Assembly (NCBI RefSeq): GCF_030268085.1
Contig: NZ_BSDE01000001.1
Span: forward strand, 1,240,001-1,304,000
DNA length: 64,000 nt
Source of the DNA: Geothrix limicola
GTDB lineage: Bacteria > Acidobacteriota > Holophagae > Holophagales > Holophagaceae
Direction: 5' to 3'
Position numbers and translations under genes: made by a program. Shown here in pieces: positions 54,018 through 62,850 of the stretch; the stretch's first letter is position 1; every line of letters starts with the position of its first letter. The notes under the pieces are model-generated. The model saw only the letters and a program-made list of their open reading frames with translations. It ran no database searches and had not been told where the DNA came from.

Positions 54018-54373
54018 CGGCCCTGGGGCGTCATCTGCTGGCGGAGTTCACCGGCTGCGACGCCGCGGCCCTGGCGGATCTGGACCTGGTCACCTCCGCC
54101 ATGCTCCGGGCCGCCGAAGCATCGGGCGCCACCATCGTCACCCACACCTTCCACCACTTCAGCCCCCACGGCGTCAGCGGAGCCGTGATCATCGCGGAAA
54201 GCCACCTGGCCATCCACACCTGGCCCGAGCACGGCTTCGCCGCCGTGGATTTCTTCTCCTGCGGCAAGGTGGACATGGATCGCGGCCTGGCCGTGCTGAG
54301 GACGGCCCTCGGCGCGAAGGATGAGATCCGGCTGGAGCTGGACCGCGGGCCCCTGCGGACCGTCAGTCCTTGA
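54014..54373 (+). CDS. speD: S-adenosylmethionine decarboxylase proenzyme
   Basis: Prokaryotic AdoMetDC (119 residues) that makes decarboxylated SAM for spermidine synthesis. The self-cleavage Ser that becomes the pyruvoyl group is in AESHLAIHTWPE, and HTFHHFSPHGVSG and DFFSCG are the usual partners. ATG overlaps the methyltransferase stop. It is convergent with, and overlaps by 11 bases, the next alkyltransferase gene. speE is not in the window. Confidence 0.94.
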   Translation: MTALGRHLLAEFTGCDAAALADLDLVTSAMLRAAEASGATIVTHTFHHFSPHGVSGAVIIAESHLAIHTWPEHGFAAVDFFSCGKVDMDRGLAVLRTALGAKDEIRLELDRGPLRTVSP

Positions 54374-54866
54374 TCGCCCCTTCCAGTCGCAACAAACGCT
54401 CCTTCAGCGCGAGCCCGCCCGCATAGCCCGTAAGCGAACCATTGGCGCCGACGAGGCGGTGGCAGGGCACCAGGATCGAAATGGGATTGGCGCCGTTGGC
54501 TCGGCCCACGGCCCGGCTCAGGGCGGAACCGCCCAGCTCCGCCGCGAGCTGCCCGTAGCTGCGGGTTTCACCGAAGGGGATCCGCTGAAGGGCCGCCCAC
54601 ACCCGCTGTTCGAAGGGGGTGCCGTGGAGGCGGAGGGGGATGTCGAAGGTCCTGCGCGTCCCGGCGGCGTATGCCTCCAGCTGTTCCTTCAGGCGCGCCA
54701 GGACACCCGCATCCGGATCCAGTGCCGTGGCCTGCCGGGCCACCTTCACCCGCAGCGATTCCCGGTACTCCCGGCCCGCGAAACCCAGGTAGATGAGGGC
54801 ACCCTCGGCATCGAAGGCCACCTGGAAGCGACCGAGCGACGTGCTGATCTCGTGGAAGCCGCTCAT
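54363..54866 (-). CDS. ogt: O6-methylguanine-DNA methyltransferase, copy 1
   Basis: Suicide DNA repair protein (167 residues) that takes the alkyl group from O6-alkylguanine onto its own Cys. The active-site motif is VPCHRLVG with Cys135. The helix with SYGQLA (Tyr) and the SRAVGRANGANP arginine-finger region are intact. It is the last of three tandem paralogues. Confidence 0.93.
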   Translation of the reverse strand: MSGFHEISTSLGRFQVAFDAEGALIYLGFAGREYRESLRVKVARQATALDPDAGVLARLKEQLEAYAAGTRRTFDIPLRLHGTPFEQRVWAALQRIPFGETRSYGQLAAELGGSALSRAVGRANGANPISILVPCHRLVGANGSLTGYAGGLALKERLLRLEGAIKD

Positions 54867-54873
54867 TCCCAGA

Positions 54874-55386
54874 TCATTCCCAAACCAGGGGCAACCGGGG
54901 CTGGGGCGGGGCCTTGGGCAGCACCCCTTCGAGGCGGAGCAGGTATTCCTTCATGTCCAGCCCACCCGCATAGCCCACGAGGGAGCCGTCCGATCCGATC
55001 ACGCGGTGGCAGGGGATGAGGATGCCGATGGGATTGGCGCCGCTGGCCCGGGCCGCGGCGCGGATGCACTTCTCGTCGCCCAGGCGCCGCGCCAGCTCCA
55101 GGTACGAGATGGCCTGACCGTAGGGGATCTTCAGCAGTTCCTTCCAGACGCGCTTCTGGAAATCCGTGCCATCGGCCTGCATGGGGATGTTGAAGTCCCG
55201 GAGGTTGCCCGAGAAGTAGGCCTCCAGCTGGCGCTTCAGGTAGGGCAGGCTCTTGGGCTCGGGGCCGCTGGCCAGCGGTCCTGGGGCGCCGTGGAAGCGC
55301 ACGAGCTGGACCAGCTTTCCTTCGTCATTGAAGGCCGCGCCCAGGTCCCCCGGGGGCGTGACGATCAGATGGAAGGCACCAGGCAT
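54874..55386 (-). CDS. O6-methylguanine-DNA methyltransferase, copy 2
   Basis: Second alkyltransferase paralogue, about 170 residues. It has the IPCHRVIG active-site motif with Cys126 (counted from ATG 55386), the SYLELARRLG helix and the RAAARASGANP region. GGGTGG lies just before this ATG; ATGs upstream to 55425 are possible. It is not a recent duplicate of copy 1, as the N-terminal domains differ widely. Confidence 0.9.
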   Translation of the reverse strand: MPGAFHLIVTPPGDLGAAFNDEGKLVQLVRFHGAPGPLASGPEPKSLPYLKRQLEAYFSGNLRDFNIPMQADGTDFQKRVWKELLKIPYGQAISYLELARRLGDEKCIRAAARASGANPIGILIPCHRVIGSDGSLVGYAGGLDMKEYLLRLEGVLPKAPPQPRLPLVWE

Positions 55387-55444
55387 GCCACCCAGCATGT
55401 CAGATCCGTGGTTTTTTTGGACCAAGGACTGACATCAAAACCCT

Positions 55445-55909
55445 TTAAGGCTTCCGCCACCCCAAACCCGACTCCAGGTCCCGAAGGGCCTTCGGCAGAG
55501 GCCCCTCCCCGGGCAGGATCACCCGGTGCGCGGGAATCAGCAGCACGATGGGATTCGCCACGCAGGCCATGACGATCACGTCCTCATCCAGCCCCAGCCA
55601 GGCGGCCAGATCGGCGGGGCGGCGGGTCTGGCCATAGGGGATGGTGCGCACCGTGTCCCAGATCCGCAGCTCTGTGGGCTTGCCCTGGGGATCCAGCGGC
55701 ACGGTGAAGGTGCGCAGGGTGCCGGCCAGGTAGGCCTCCACCTGGCGGTCCAGGAAGCGCTTGGCCTCCCGCTGCTCCCGCGGCGGCAGGGGGCTGGTCT
55801 GGCGGGGATCGAAACCCTCCAGGACGAGTTCCAGCAGCCTCCCCCGGCCGTCGAAGGCGGCGCGCATGAGACCCATCGGGGTGTTCAACTCGTAGTGCCA
55901 GAGGAGCAT
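55445..55909 (-). CDS. Alkyltransferase-like protein (ATL) with PAHR motif
   Basis: Third paralogue, 154 residues. The active-site segment reads LIPAHRVI, so the acceptor Cys is Ala127 (GCG, plus-strand 55529-55531). The Tyr of the SYxxLA helix and the arginine-finger stretch are also lost (RRPADLA and VMACVANP). Known ATL proteins bind O6-alkylguanine and flag it for nucleotide excision repair; most have PWHR, while a Thermus protein has Ala at the Cys position. This protein may be such a damage sensor. It differs from known ATLs in keeping the N-terminal domain. Confidence 0.85.
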   Translation of the reverse strand: MLLWHYELNTPMGLMRAAFDGRGRLLELVLEGFDPRQTSPLPPREQREAKRFLDRQVEAYLAGTLRTFTVPLDPQGKPTELRIWDTVRTIPYGQTRRPADLAAWLGLDEDVIVMACVANPIVLLIPAHRVILPGEGPLPKALRDLESGLGWRKP

Positions 55910-55936
55910 GGGGGAATCATCGCATAGACTGGGGGC

Positions 55937-56746
55937 ATGGATTCTGTCCCGTTCCGCCTATCCATCATCGACTACCTGAATGCCGCGCCGTTGAATCACG
56001 GCTTTAAGCACGGCCTGGGCTGGGAGCACTTCCACCTGAAGTTCCACTACCCTTCGGCCTGCGCGGACCGCCTGCGGGACGGCGAGGTGGACGCGGGCAT
56101 CGTCAGTTCCATCGAATACCTGCGGATCCCCGACCTCCGCATCGTGCCGGGGCTCTGCATCGCCTCCCCCAAGCGGGTGCGCAGCGTCGTCATCCTGTCC
56201 AAGGTGCCGCCCGAGCAGATCCGCAGCCTGGCGCTGGACACCTCCAGCCGCACCAGCGTGGTGCTGGCCCAGCTGCTGCTGCGCGAACGCTACGGTGTGA
56301 CCCCCGCGGTCACGGACATGGGCCCGGACCTGCCCGCCATGCTGGAGGCCCATGACGCGGCCCTGATGATCGGAGACGCCGCCATGCGCGCGCCCAAGCA
56401 GGGCCTCTTCGTCATGGACCTGGCTGAGGAGTGGCACAGCTGGACCGGCCTGCCCTTCGTCTTCGCCCTATGGCTCGTGCGCCAGGACGCGCCCGACCTG
56501 CCCGTGCCCGGCGGCGTCGCCCCCTTCTTCCACAAGAGCCTGGCCATTGGCATGGACCAGCTTCCCGCCATCGTGGAAGAAGCCCGGCGCACCATTGGCT
56601 GGACCAAGATCGAACTGCAGGAGTACCTGACCGAAAACATCAGCTACACCCTGGGCGAGGCCGAGCGGGAAAGCCTGGCGCTCTTCTTCGAAAAGGCCGT
56701 GCGGCACGGCTTCGCACCCCAGGAAAAACCGCTGCGTTTTCTATGA
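55937..56746 (+). CDS. mqnA: Chorismate dehydratase MqnA
   Basis: Enzyme of the futalosine menaquinone pathway, 269 residues. SIIDYLNAAPLNHGF at the start and DAGIVSSIEYLRI follow the family; the periplasmic-binding-protein-like fold is evident. Its presence indicates menaquinone made by the futalosine route. The other mqn genes are not in the window. It is divergent from the alkyltransferase cluster with a 27-base gap. Confidence 0.9.
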   Translation: MDSVPFRLSIIDYLNAAPLNHGFKHGLGWEHFHLKFHYPSACADRLRDGEVDAGIVSSIEYLRIPDLRIVPGLCIASPKRVRSVVILSKVPPEQIRSLALDTSSRTSVVLAQLLLRERYGVTPAVTDMGPDLPAMLEAHDAALMIGDAAMRAPKQGLFVMDLAEEWHSWTGLPFVFALWLVRQDAPDLPVPGGVAPFFHKSLAIGMDQLPAIVEEARRTIGWTKIELQEYLTENISYTLGEAERESLALFFEKAVRHGFAPQEKPLRFL

Positions 56747-56798
56747 CTTTCATAGAGGATCAACCTCTGACACCCTGATCCTTCACCAGGACGCTGCC

Positions 56799-58109
56799 AT
56801 GACCGATCTTTCCGCCCTCTTCCACGCCCACATCGCCGAACGCCAGCGCACCACGGCCGACGCATTGGTCCGCACCGGCTTCGAGGCCTTGGTGATCTCC
56901 AGCGGCAAGGTCTACACCCACTTCGCCGACGACCAGGACGCCCCCTTCCACCCCACGCCCCACTTCGCCCACTGGTGCCCCATGGCGGGCCCCCACCACA
57001 TCCTGGTGGTGCGCCCCGGGAAGCGCCCCCGCCTCATCCGCTACGCTCCCGAGGATTTCTGGTACGAGCAGTCCCCCCTCGGAAACCCCTTCTGGGCTTC
57101 GGAATTCGAGATCGAGGAAGTGGGCAACGTGGAGGAGGTCTGGAAGCGCCTCGGCGCCGTCAAGAAGGCCGCCTACATCGGCAACGAAACCGATCGCGCC
57201 GAAGCAGCCGGACTGGAGGCGAACCCCGCCCTGCTCACCGCCTACCTGGATTGGAACCGCACCACCAAATCCGCCTACGAGGTCGAATGCATCGAAGCCG
57301 CCACCGTCATCGCCGCGCGGGGCCATGTCGCCGCCCGGGCGGCCTTCATGGCCGGGGCCAGCGAGCTGGAAATCCACCACGCCTACATCCAGGCCGCCGG
57401 CGTCGTGGACCATGAACTGCCCTACGGCAGCATCGTCGCCCTCAACGAGAAGGGCGCCATCCTCCACTACGAGGGCAAGCGCACCCTCCGGAACGGGGCC
57501 GTGCTGCTCATCGACGCGGGCGCCCAGGTTCACGGCTACGCCTCGGACATCACCCGCACCATGGCCGCTCCCCAGTGCGACAGCCGCTTCGCGGCCCTCA
57601 TCAAGGGCATGGAGACCATCGAGCTGAAGCTCTGCGAGACCGTGAAACCCAAGATGCCCTACGGGGATCTCCACAACCAGGGCCACCTGCTCATCGCCGA
57701 TCTGCTGAAGGAGAGCGGCATCCTCAAGGCCGCGCCGCAGGAAGCCGTCGAGAAGGGGCTGACGCGCCCATTCTTCCCCCACGGACTCGGCCATCACCTG
57801 GGCATCCAGGTGCATGACGTGGCGGGCCGCCAGGGCACGCCCGAGGGCACGCCCGCGCCCCCGCCCCCGGAACACCCCGCCCTGCGCACCACCCGCGAGA
57901 TCGACACCGGCCAGGTGTTCACGGTGGAGCCCGGCCTCTACTTCATCCCCATGCTGCTCCGCCCCTTCCGCGACAACGAGCACAAGTCCTTCTTCAATTG
58001 GACACTCATTGACGAACTGACCCCCTGCGGCGGCATCCGCATCGAGGACAACCTGCTCGTGACCGAGACCGGCCACCGCAACCTCACGCGGCCGCATCTG
58101 CCGCAGTAG
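56799..58109 (+). CDS. pepQ: Xaa-Pro dipeptidase (M24 metallopeptidase)
   Basis: Dimetal prolidase of 436 residues. A creatinase-like N-terminal domain (about 1-165) is followed by the pita-bread catalytic domain. The metal ligands can be seen in VLLIDAGAQVHGYASDITRTM (Asp, Asp), FPHGLGHHLGIQVHD (His), FTVEPGLYF (Glu) and GGIRIEDNLLV (Glu). The overall form resembles E. coli PepQ. It ends before the 378-base gap. Confidence 0.9.
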   Translation: MTDLSALFHAHIAERQRTTADALVRTGFEALVISSGKVYTHFADDQDAPFHPTPHFAHWCPMAGPHHILVVRPGKRPRLIRYAPEDFWYEQSPLGNPFWASEFEIEEVGNVEEVWKRLGAVKKAAYIGNETDRAEAAGLEANPALLTAYLDWNRTTKSAYEVECIEAATVIAARGHVAARAAFMAGASELEIHHAYIQAAGVVDHELPYGSIVALNEKGAILHYEGKRTLRNGAVLLIDAGAQVHGYASDITRTMAAPQCDSRFAALIKGMETIELKLCETVKPKMPYGDLHNQGHLLIADLLKESGILKAAPQEAVEKGLTRPFFPHGLGHHLGIQVHDVAGRQGTPEGTPAPPPPEHPALRTTREIDTGQVFTVEPGLYFIPMLLRPFRDNEHKSFFNWTLIDELTPCGGIRIEDNLLVTETGHRNLTRPHLPQ

Positions 58110-58223
58110 ACAGGGATCCTCGAGCGCCTGCCAGCCGTTGGGACACTGCAAAGGGCCCTCCACCGCGAGGTGGGAGTGTGACTATCTATCGGGCCGTGGA
58201 CTTGAGTGGCAAGGGTTGATCGG

Positions 58224-58240
58224 CCCCGACAACATCGGGG
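58224..58240 (+). terminator. Weak hairpin in the gap after pepQ
   Basis: Perfect 6-bp stem (58224-58229 with 58235-58240) with a five-base loop, about 115 bases after the pepQ stop. No T-run follows. Confidence 0.3.
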
Positions 58241-58403
58241 GACTAGGTTATTCATTTGGGTGAAGTCCCTGAATCCAGCTTTTCTCTTGCCGAAATCATG
58301 TTCTGAGTGAACCTGGGCGCGCCCAAGCCCGATTGAGACAGGGAACCAACGTGGGATTGGGGCCACTTCTTTTGCGTTTCCTCAATCCACGCCCTGTTCC
58401 ATC

Positions 58404-58432
58404 TTGTGATTTGGAATGGCTTCGGGTGTGAT
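58404..58432 (+). promoter_or_regulatory. Candidate promoter of the NCPPxC locus
   Basis: TTGTGA (58404-58409) and TGTGAT (58427-58432) are 17 bases apart, each matching 4 of 6 consensus positions. The start would lie about 50 bases before the ATG at 58488. Weak evidence by itself. Confidence 0.3.
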
Positions 58433-58487
58433 TGGGGAATCCCGCATCCACCCGCCGCTCTCGCGGCTTGTTCCTCAGGAGCACTGC

Positions 58488-59246
58488 ATGTCTGAACCGA
58501 CCTTCGACATCCGGCGGGATCACCGCATCGATCGGAACGAGGCCGTGGATCTCGTCCACCGATACCAGGCCGCCATGCCCGCAGGTTCCCATCTCGCAAC
58601 GGCGTTCAACGCCTCAGCCTTCCGAACGTTGCTGAGCCAGCCGGGTTGCGAGGGCATTCGCATCTATCGTGCCCTTCACGAAGACGGCTCTCCGACGCTC
58701 GCCATGGTAGGGGTGGACGTGCAGGGACTGGATATCAAGCACGAGGAAAGCGCCTTCATGCAGGGCGGCCAGAACTGTCCTCCCGTTTGTTTCTGGGATT
58801 CCATTTTCCATCACCCCTCCGCCACCTGCGTGGTGCCGGGCCTGGTTAGCCATACCGTTGCATTTGATCCCAACCGCGTTCATTCCATCTCCAAATCGGA
58901 GATCACTCAGCTCGTGCGGGCCTTCCAAGTCCAGGCCGCGCCCGATGAGCTTCATTCCTCCATGTACCATCGCTCGGCCTTCGAGCATGTCCTGGATCAA
59001 CCCGACTGTGCCGGCATTCGCATCTACCTCGCCCGGCACAACGACGGGCAGGATTGCATGGTGTTTGTGGGCGTGACTGCCGTGGGTGATGATCTGACGG
59101 CCGAGCACGCCAAGTTCGCACAGGCGGGCCAGAACTGCCCCCCGTTCTGCTTCGATGCCTCCCTCGGATTCTCCCAGGCCGTGGTATGCCAAGCCGTAGG
59201 GCATATCCAGTCACCACAGGTCGAAGTCATCCCCGTCCAGCACTAG
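58488..59246 (+). CDS. Two-domain protein with NCPPxC motif, unknown family
   Basis: A 252-residue protein of two tandem copies of the same roughly 95-residue domain. The copies are exactly 120 residues apart: GIRIY at 56-60 and 176-180, GQNCPPVC ending at 101 and GQNCPPFC ending at 221. Each copy has a helical start (NEAVDLVHRYQ or SEITQLVRAFQ), a SAF..LL-QP segment, a beta part (GIRIY..., VGV) and the closing NCPPxC. No signal peptide or membrane helix is present, so it is probably cytoplasmic. I cannot name the family; small proteins with a similar closing CPP motif exist in Bacteroidetes, as far as I recall. AGGAG at 58477-58481 supports the start. The paired Cys may bind metal or act in redox. 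Confidence 0.85.
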   Translation: MSEPTFDIRRDHRIDRNEAVDLVHRYQAAMPAGSHLATAFNASAFRTLLSQPGCEGIRIYRALHEDGSPTLAMVGVDVQGLDIKHEESAFMQGGQNCPPVCFWDSIFHHPSATCVVPGLVSHTVAFDPNRVHSISKSEITQLVRAFQVQAAPDELHSSMYHRSAFEHVLDQPDCAGIRIYLARHNDGQDCMVFVGVTAVGDDLTAEHAKFAQAGQNCPPFCFDASLGFSQAVVCQAVGHIQSPQVEVIPVQH

Positions 59247-59321
59247 CTCGCGCCCACTTTCACCTTCTGGGCCACGCCATATCCAGCGTACCACGCGGCC
59301 CGGTTTTTCTCTGGAGCCTAC

Positions 59322-59642
59322 ATGTCTTCACTTCCCTTCGACCCGACCTTTGATCACACCATCTCGCGTGACGAGGCTACTGGGCTCATCCAGGCGTTCC
59401 GCTCCACAGCCGCGCCAGGAACCCACCTGTCCTCTGCCTTCAACCGCAGTGCCTTCGAAAAACTGCTGGCTCAACCGGGCGCCGCGGGCATCCGCATTCA
59501 CCAGGCGCAGGAGTCGGATGGGTCACCCACGATGGTGATGGTCGCTGTAGACAGCAAAGGTGCAGATATGAACGCCCCCACCAACCTCTGCATGCAGAAC
59601 AGCTCAAACTGCCCTCCCTACTGCCCCCAGCCTTGGGCTTGA
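59322..59642 (+). CDS. One-domain NCPPxC protein
   Basis: A 106-residue paralogue with a single copy of the domain found twice in the preceding gene. The register is identical: SAF at 43-45, GIRIH at 56-60 and NCPPYC at 96-101. The region between GIRIH and NCPP is shorter on conserved Gly-Gln but keeps DGSPT and the VAVDSKGAD stretch. GGAG precedes the ATG. The stop is followed by a TTG start seven bases on, with GAGGA overlapping the stop, so this and the next gene are coupled. Confidence 0.82.
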   Translation: MSSLPFDPTFDHTISRDEATGLIQAFRSTAAPGTHLSSAFNRSAFEKLLAQPGAAGIRIHQAQESDGSPTMVMVAVDSKGADMNAPTNLCMQNSSNCPPYCPQPWA

Positions 59643-59649
59643 GGAACCC

Positions 59650-60315
59650 TTGCACCCGTACCGAGGTCTCTACTGGTTCAGCCTGAGCACGAATTTCATC
59701 GCTCCGCTGGTACCTGTAACGGCTCTCATCATCCACTGGCGCTCTGGCCGATTCGCGTCACGCCTTTGGATGTCGCGGCTCACAGTGTTCCTGATCGTCA
59801 CCCTCGTAGAGAGCTGGTCCATGCTCGCCACGGCCATGGGTGGTATCCACAACACATGGCTCGCGAATCTCTGGACCATTCCAGAGTCTCTCGCGTTGCT
59901 TTGGGCCCTGGCAGGAGCCGGAGACCGGCCAATTCCGCCTGCCGTCTCCAGCTTTCTAGGGGCCCTCCTCCTGCTGCCCATGTGCTGGGATGCCGTCTCC
60001 CTGGGCCTTGGAGCCCGCTGGCTCCTCTCAGGCACCTTCGCCAGTCTCGTGCTTCTTGGCATCTGCGTGCGCCAGCTGTTCGTGCTTTTCACTCAGCCAG
60101 TGACCCGCAAGGCTTGGCACGAACCCCTCTATTGGTTTCTGGCCAGCGCCTCGTTATCCCTGGCCATCGAACTGACCTTCTATCCCCTATTCAACTTGTT
60201 CCTGCGAACCCTATCGCGAGACTGGATCCTCGTGCCCTGGACTGCAAAATCGCTGGCCTTCCTTGTGCTGAACGCGGGCTTAGCCCGGACCTACCTATGT
60301 CCGAATCCCAGCTAG
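59650..60315 (+). CDS. Seven-helix membrane protein, kinase partner candidate
   Basis: A 221-residue protein with seven hydrophobic helices (about residues 8-28, 40-62, 68-88, 98-118, 125-147, 155-178 and 192-212) and short loops. There are no recognisable enzyme motifs. It starts with TTG, with GAGGA immediately upstream. Its last 19 bases overlap the start of a histidine kinase that has no sensor domain of its own, so it may be the membrane sensor for that kinase. The family is unknown to me. Confidence 0.75.
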   Translation: MHPYRGLYWFSLSTNFIAPLVPVTALIIHWRSGRFASRLWMSRLTVFLIVTLVESWSMLATAMGGIHNTWLANLWTIPESLALLWALAGAGDRPIPPAVSSFLGALLLLPMCWDAVSLGLGARWLLSGTFASLVLLGICVRQLFVLFTQPVTRKAWHEPLYWFLASASLSLAIELTFYPLFNLFLRTLSRDWILVPWTAKSLAFLVLNAGLARTYLCPNPS

Positions 60316-61136
60316 TCCTGAGCTACCTCCTCGGCGTTGTCGCCCTGCTTGCCTTCGGCGGCCTGGCTCTCTACGCCCTCGCCCACGCCAAGAACCGCAT
60401 CATCCGAGAACAGCGCCGCTCCCTGGAAGCCGAGCAGCGGCTGCGCCGGGCGGAGGAATCCTTCACGGACAACGCGCACCATGAACTGCGCACGCCCTTG
60501 CAGATCCTCACGGGCCACCTGCAGATGCTGCAGGATTTCGATCCCCGGGAGGACCAGGTCGAGATCCTCAACCGCGCGCAGTGCACGGCGCTGCACTTGA
60601 GCCAGCTCGTGCAGGGCCTCCTCGACCTCTCCAGCCTCACCCACCGCACCCTCGCCCTCAACCTGGCGCTGACGGACCTGGGCCCGCACCTCGCCCGCCT
60701 GGCTCGAACCTTCGAGCCCCCGGCCACGGACAAGGGCCTGACCTTCCGCCCCAGCCTGGACCCCCTGCCCCAGCCCCTCATGTGCGACGCGACGCGCATC
60801 TGCCAGATCCTGACGGTGCTGCTGGACAACGCCATCGGCTTCAGCGGACACGGCACCATCGATTTCCGGATGTCGGCCCGGCCGGAGGGCCGCCACTGGC
60901 ACCTGCGTTTCGAGGTCGAGGACCAGGGCCCGGGCCTGCCGCCGGACTGGGAGCGCCTCCTGCGCCCCTTCGAGCAGGAAGAGCAAGGCTTCCGCCGGCA
61001 GCGCGGCGGTCTGGGCATCGGGCTGCCGGTGGCCGCAGGCCTCACCGATCTGATGGGCGGGCGCCTGGGCCTGACCCCGCTCGCCACCGGCACCTTGGCC
61101 TGGGTGGAACTCGCGCTTGAAGAAGGCGGGCGCTAA
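60297..61136 (+). CDS. Histidine kinase without a sensor domain
   Basis: Membrane-anchored kinase of 279 residues. One N-terminal helix (about 6-29) is followed by a short coiled coil and a HisKA domain with [10 protein letters not shown] (phosphoacceptor His62). The HATPase domain has [10 protein letters not shown] (N box), DQGPGLP (G1) and [13 protein letters not shown] (G2). The gene overlaps the 7-TM gene by 19 bases. No response regulator gene is nearby. The 3' end overlaps the convergent chemoreceptor gene. Confidence 0.88.
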   Translation: MSESQLVLSYLLGVVALLAFGGLALYALAHAKNRIIREQRRSLEAEQRLRRAEESFTDNAHHELRTPLQILTGHLQMLQDFDPREDQVEILNRAQCTALHLSQLVQGLLDLSSLTHRTLALNLALTDLGPHLARLARTFEPPATDKGLTFRPSLDPLPQPLMCDATRICQILTVLLDNAIGFSGHGTIDFRMSARPEGRHWHLRFEVEDQGPGLPPDWERLLRPFEQEEQGFRRQRGGLGIGLPVAAGLTDLMGGRLGLTPLATGTLAWVELALEEGGR

Positions 61137-62725
61137 AGCTTGAAGGTTCCCGCGAGGGCGCGCAGGCCTTCCGCCACCTGGGCGAGATCCTCGGAGGTCT
61201 TGGCAATCTCCTTCACCGTGGCCGCCAGTTCGTGCGTGGCCGTGGCGTTCTGCGCGAGGCCCTGGCTGGTCTGTTCCATCATGCGCGTCACTTCGCCGCT
61301 GGTACCCGCCTGCCCCTGGGCGAAGGTGCCGATCTGGGAGACCCGGCTGGCCACCTGCTGGATGCGTTCGCGGATGGCCCCCAGGCTCTGCATGGTGTCC
61401 TGCACGCTGGTGACGCCGCCCGCCACCGCTTCCTGGGCGCGCTCGATGAACGCTTCGATCTCCTTGGCCGACGTGCGGCTGCGCTCGGCGAGCTTGCGCA
61501 CCTCCTCGGCCACCACGGCGAAGCCCTTGCCCATGGAGCCGGCCTTGGCCGCCTCGATGGCCGCATTCAGGCTGAGCAGGTTGGTCTGCCGCGCGATCTC
61601 CTGGATCACGCGCACCGCCTGGACAATCTGGGCCGTCGCTCCCTGGATTTCCCCCATGCCTGCCACGGCGGCCTCGCCGGCCTCGGCGCTGCGCACGGTT
61701 TCTTCCACGGCGGCGGCGCCTTCGCGACCGCCCTCCTGGCTGTGCTGGACCACCAGGCCCGATTCCCGGGAGAGTCCCGCCATGGCCTGGGCCACACGTT
61801 CTCCGGCCTGTTTCAGCTCCTCGCTGACCTTGGCGATATCGTCCACGGCGCGGGCCATCTCCTCCGAACTGGCGGCCAGTTCCGTGCTGCCCGAGGCCAC
61901 GCGATCCGCGTACCCAGAGACATCGACGATCCGTCCCCGCAGGCCGGCGTTGTAGACATTGAAGGCCCGCGCCGCCTCGCCGATCTCATCCTGGCTGTCG
62001 ATGCGAATCTCGCGGGTGAGGTCGCTGCGGCGGAGACCGTCCACCAGGTCCGCCAGCGGCCGGGTCATCCGCCGCGCCACGCCCCGCACCACGAAGAAGA
62101 GCAGCGCCGACAAGGCCAGCAAGCCGCCGAGAATGGACCAGGTGTAGAGCCGCACCTGGGCCTGGAGATCATCGATGTAGACGCCGGTGCCGATGTTCCA
62201 GCCCCAGGGTTCGTACAGCTTCACGTAGTTCAGCTTGGGGAACACGCCCTCCACACCGGGCTTGCCGAACCAGAGGCGAAGGTAGCCGCCCTCCGGCTGC
62301 CGGCCCAGGCGGGCCAGTTCGAGGTAGATGTGGGTGCCCTGCTTGTCCGTGTAGTCGTCGACCTTCTTGCCTTCCATCTCCGGGCGGATGGGCACGGTGA
62401 CGATCCTGGGTTCGGGCGTGAACACGTAGAAGTAGTTGCCACCCTCATAGCGGATCGCCTTGATCTGCGCCAGGGCCCTCTGCTGGGCCTCTTCGCGTGT
62501 GATGGCGCCCGAGGCGGCCTGGGCCTCCTGGGCCGCGAGCATGCCCAGGGCCGTTTCCGTCAGGTTCCGGATGGCATCCTTGCGGGCCTTCAGGAAGCCG
62601 TTCTCCACCGCCGGCACGAGCACCAGCCAGGACACCAGGAACACGATGGCCAGCGGGCCCAGGGCCACCATGAGAATTTTCCCCGCGAGAAACCGGGGCG
62701 TGAGTCGTTCCAGCCATGTGGACAT
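61133..62725 (-). CDS. Methyl-accepting chemotaxis protein with Cache sensor
   Basis: Chemoreceptor of 530 residues. Helix 1 (about 16-38), a periplasmic single Cache domain (about 40-200, with [12 protein letters not shown] and [13 protein letters not shown]), helix 2 (about 200-222), a HAMP domain and a cytoplasmic signalling hairpin with the tip [20 protein letters not shown]. The Cache domain type binds small organic acids in known members; the ligand here is unknown. ATG 62725 has AGAGG upstream. It is divergent from the peptidase gene, with a 125-base gap that includes an AT-rich stretch. Confidence 0.93.
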   Translation of the reverse strand: MSTWLERLTPRFLAGKILMVALGPLAIVFLVSWLVLVPAVENGFLKARKDAIRNLTETALGMLAAQEAQAASGAITREEAQQRALAQIKAIRYEGGNYFYVFTPEPRIVTVPIRPEMEGKKVDDYTDKQGTHIYLELARLGRQPEGGYLRLWFGKPGVEGVFPKLNYVKLYEPWGWNIGTGVYIDDLQAQVRLYTWSILGGLLALSALLFFVVRGVARRMTRPLADLVDGLRRSDLTREIRIDSQDEIGEAARAFNVYNAGLRGRIVDVSGYADRVASGSTELAASSEEMARAVDDIAKVSEELKQAGERVAQAMAGLSRESGLVVQHSQEGGREGAAAVEETVRSAEAGEAAVAGMGEIQGATAQIVQAVRVIQEIARQTNLLSLNAAIEAAKAGSMGKGFAVVAEEVRKLAERSRTSAKEIEAFIERAQEAVAGGVTSVQDTMQSLGAIRERIQQVASRVSQIGTFAQGQAGTSGEVTRMMEQTSQGLAQNATATHELAATVKEIAKTSEDLAQVAEGLRALAGTFKL

Positions 62726-62850
62726 GGGACCTCTTCTGAATAGCAATCGGTGACTTCTCTTCGGGATAAGCGATCCGCACCTCGATTTTTGGACCGCATC
62801 CTCAAGAACCTCGTCTTGCGATATACATAAGGTCGTCTTTCGGAGCCCGC

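Larger units (their letters stand above)
58110..58487. other. 378-base region without a gene
   Basis: The largest gap of the window, and less GC-rich than its neighbours. It holds a small hairpin with a 6-bp stem (58224-58229 with 58235-58240), a promoter-like pair at 58404-58432 and the Shine-Dalgarno site of the next gene (58477-58481). I see no open frame with coding character, no tRNA and no repeat of the upstream or downstream genes. Confidence 0.6.

Noticed and set aside
56760-58163. A 467-codon minus-strand frame opposite the prolidase
   Set aside because: The plus strand encodes all prolidase metal ligands; the opposite frame is low-complexity Gly/Ala/Val sequence.
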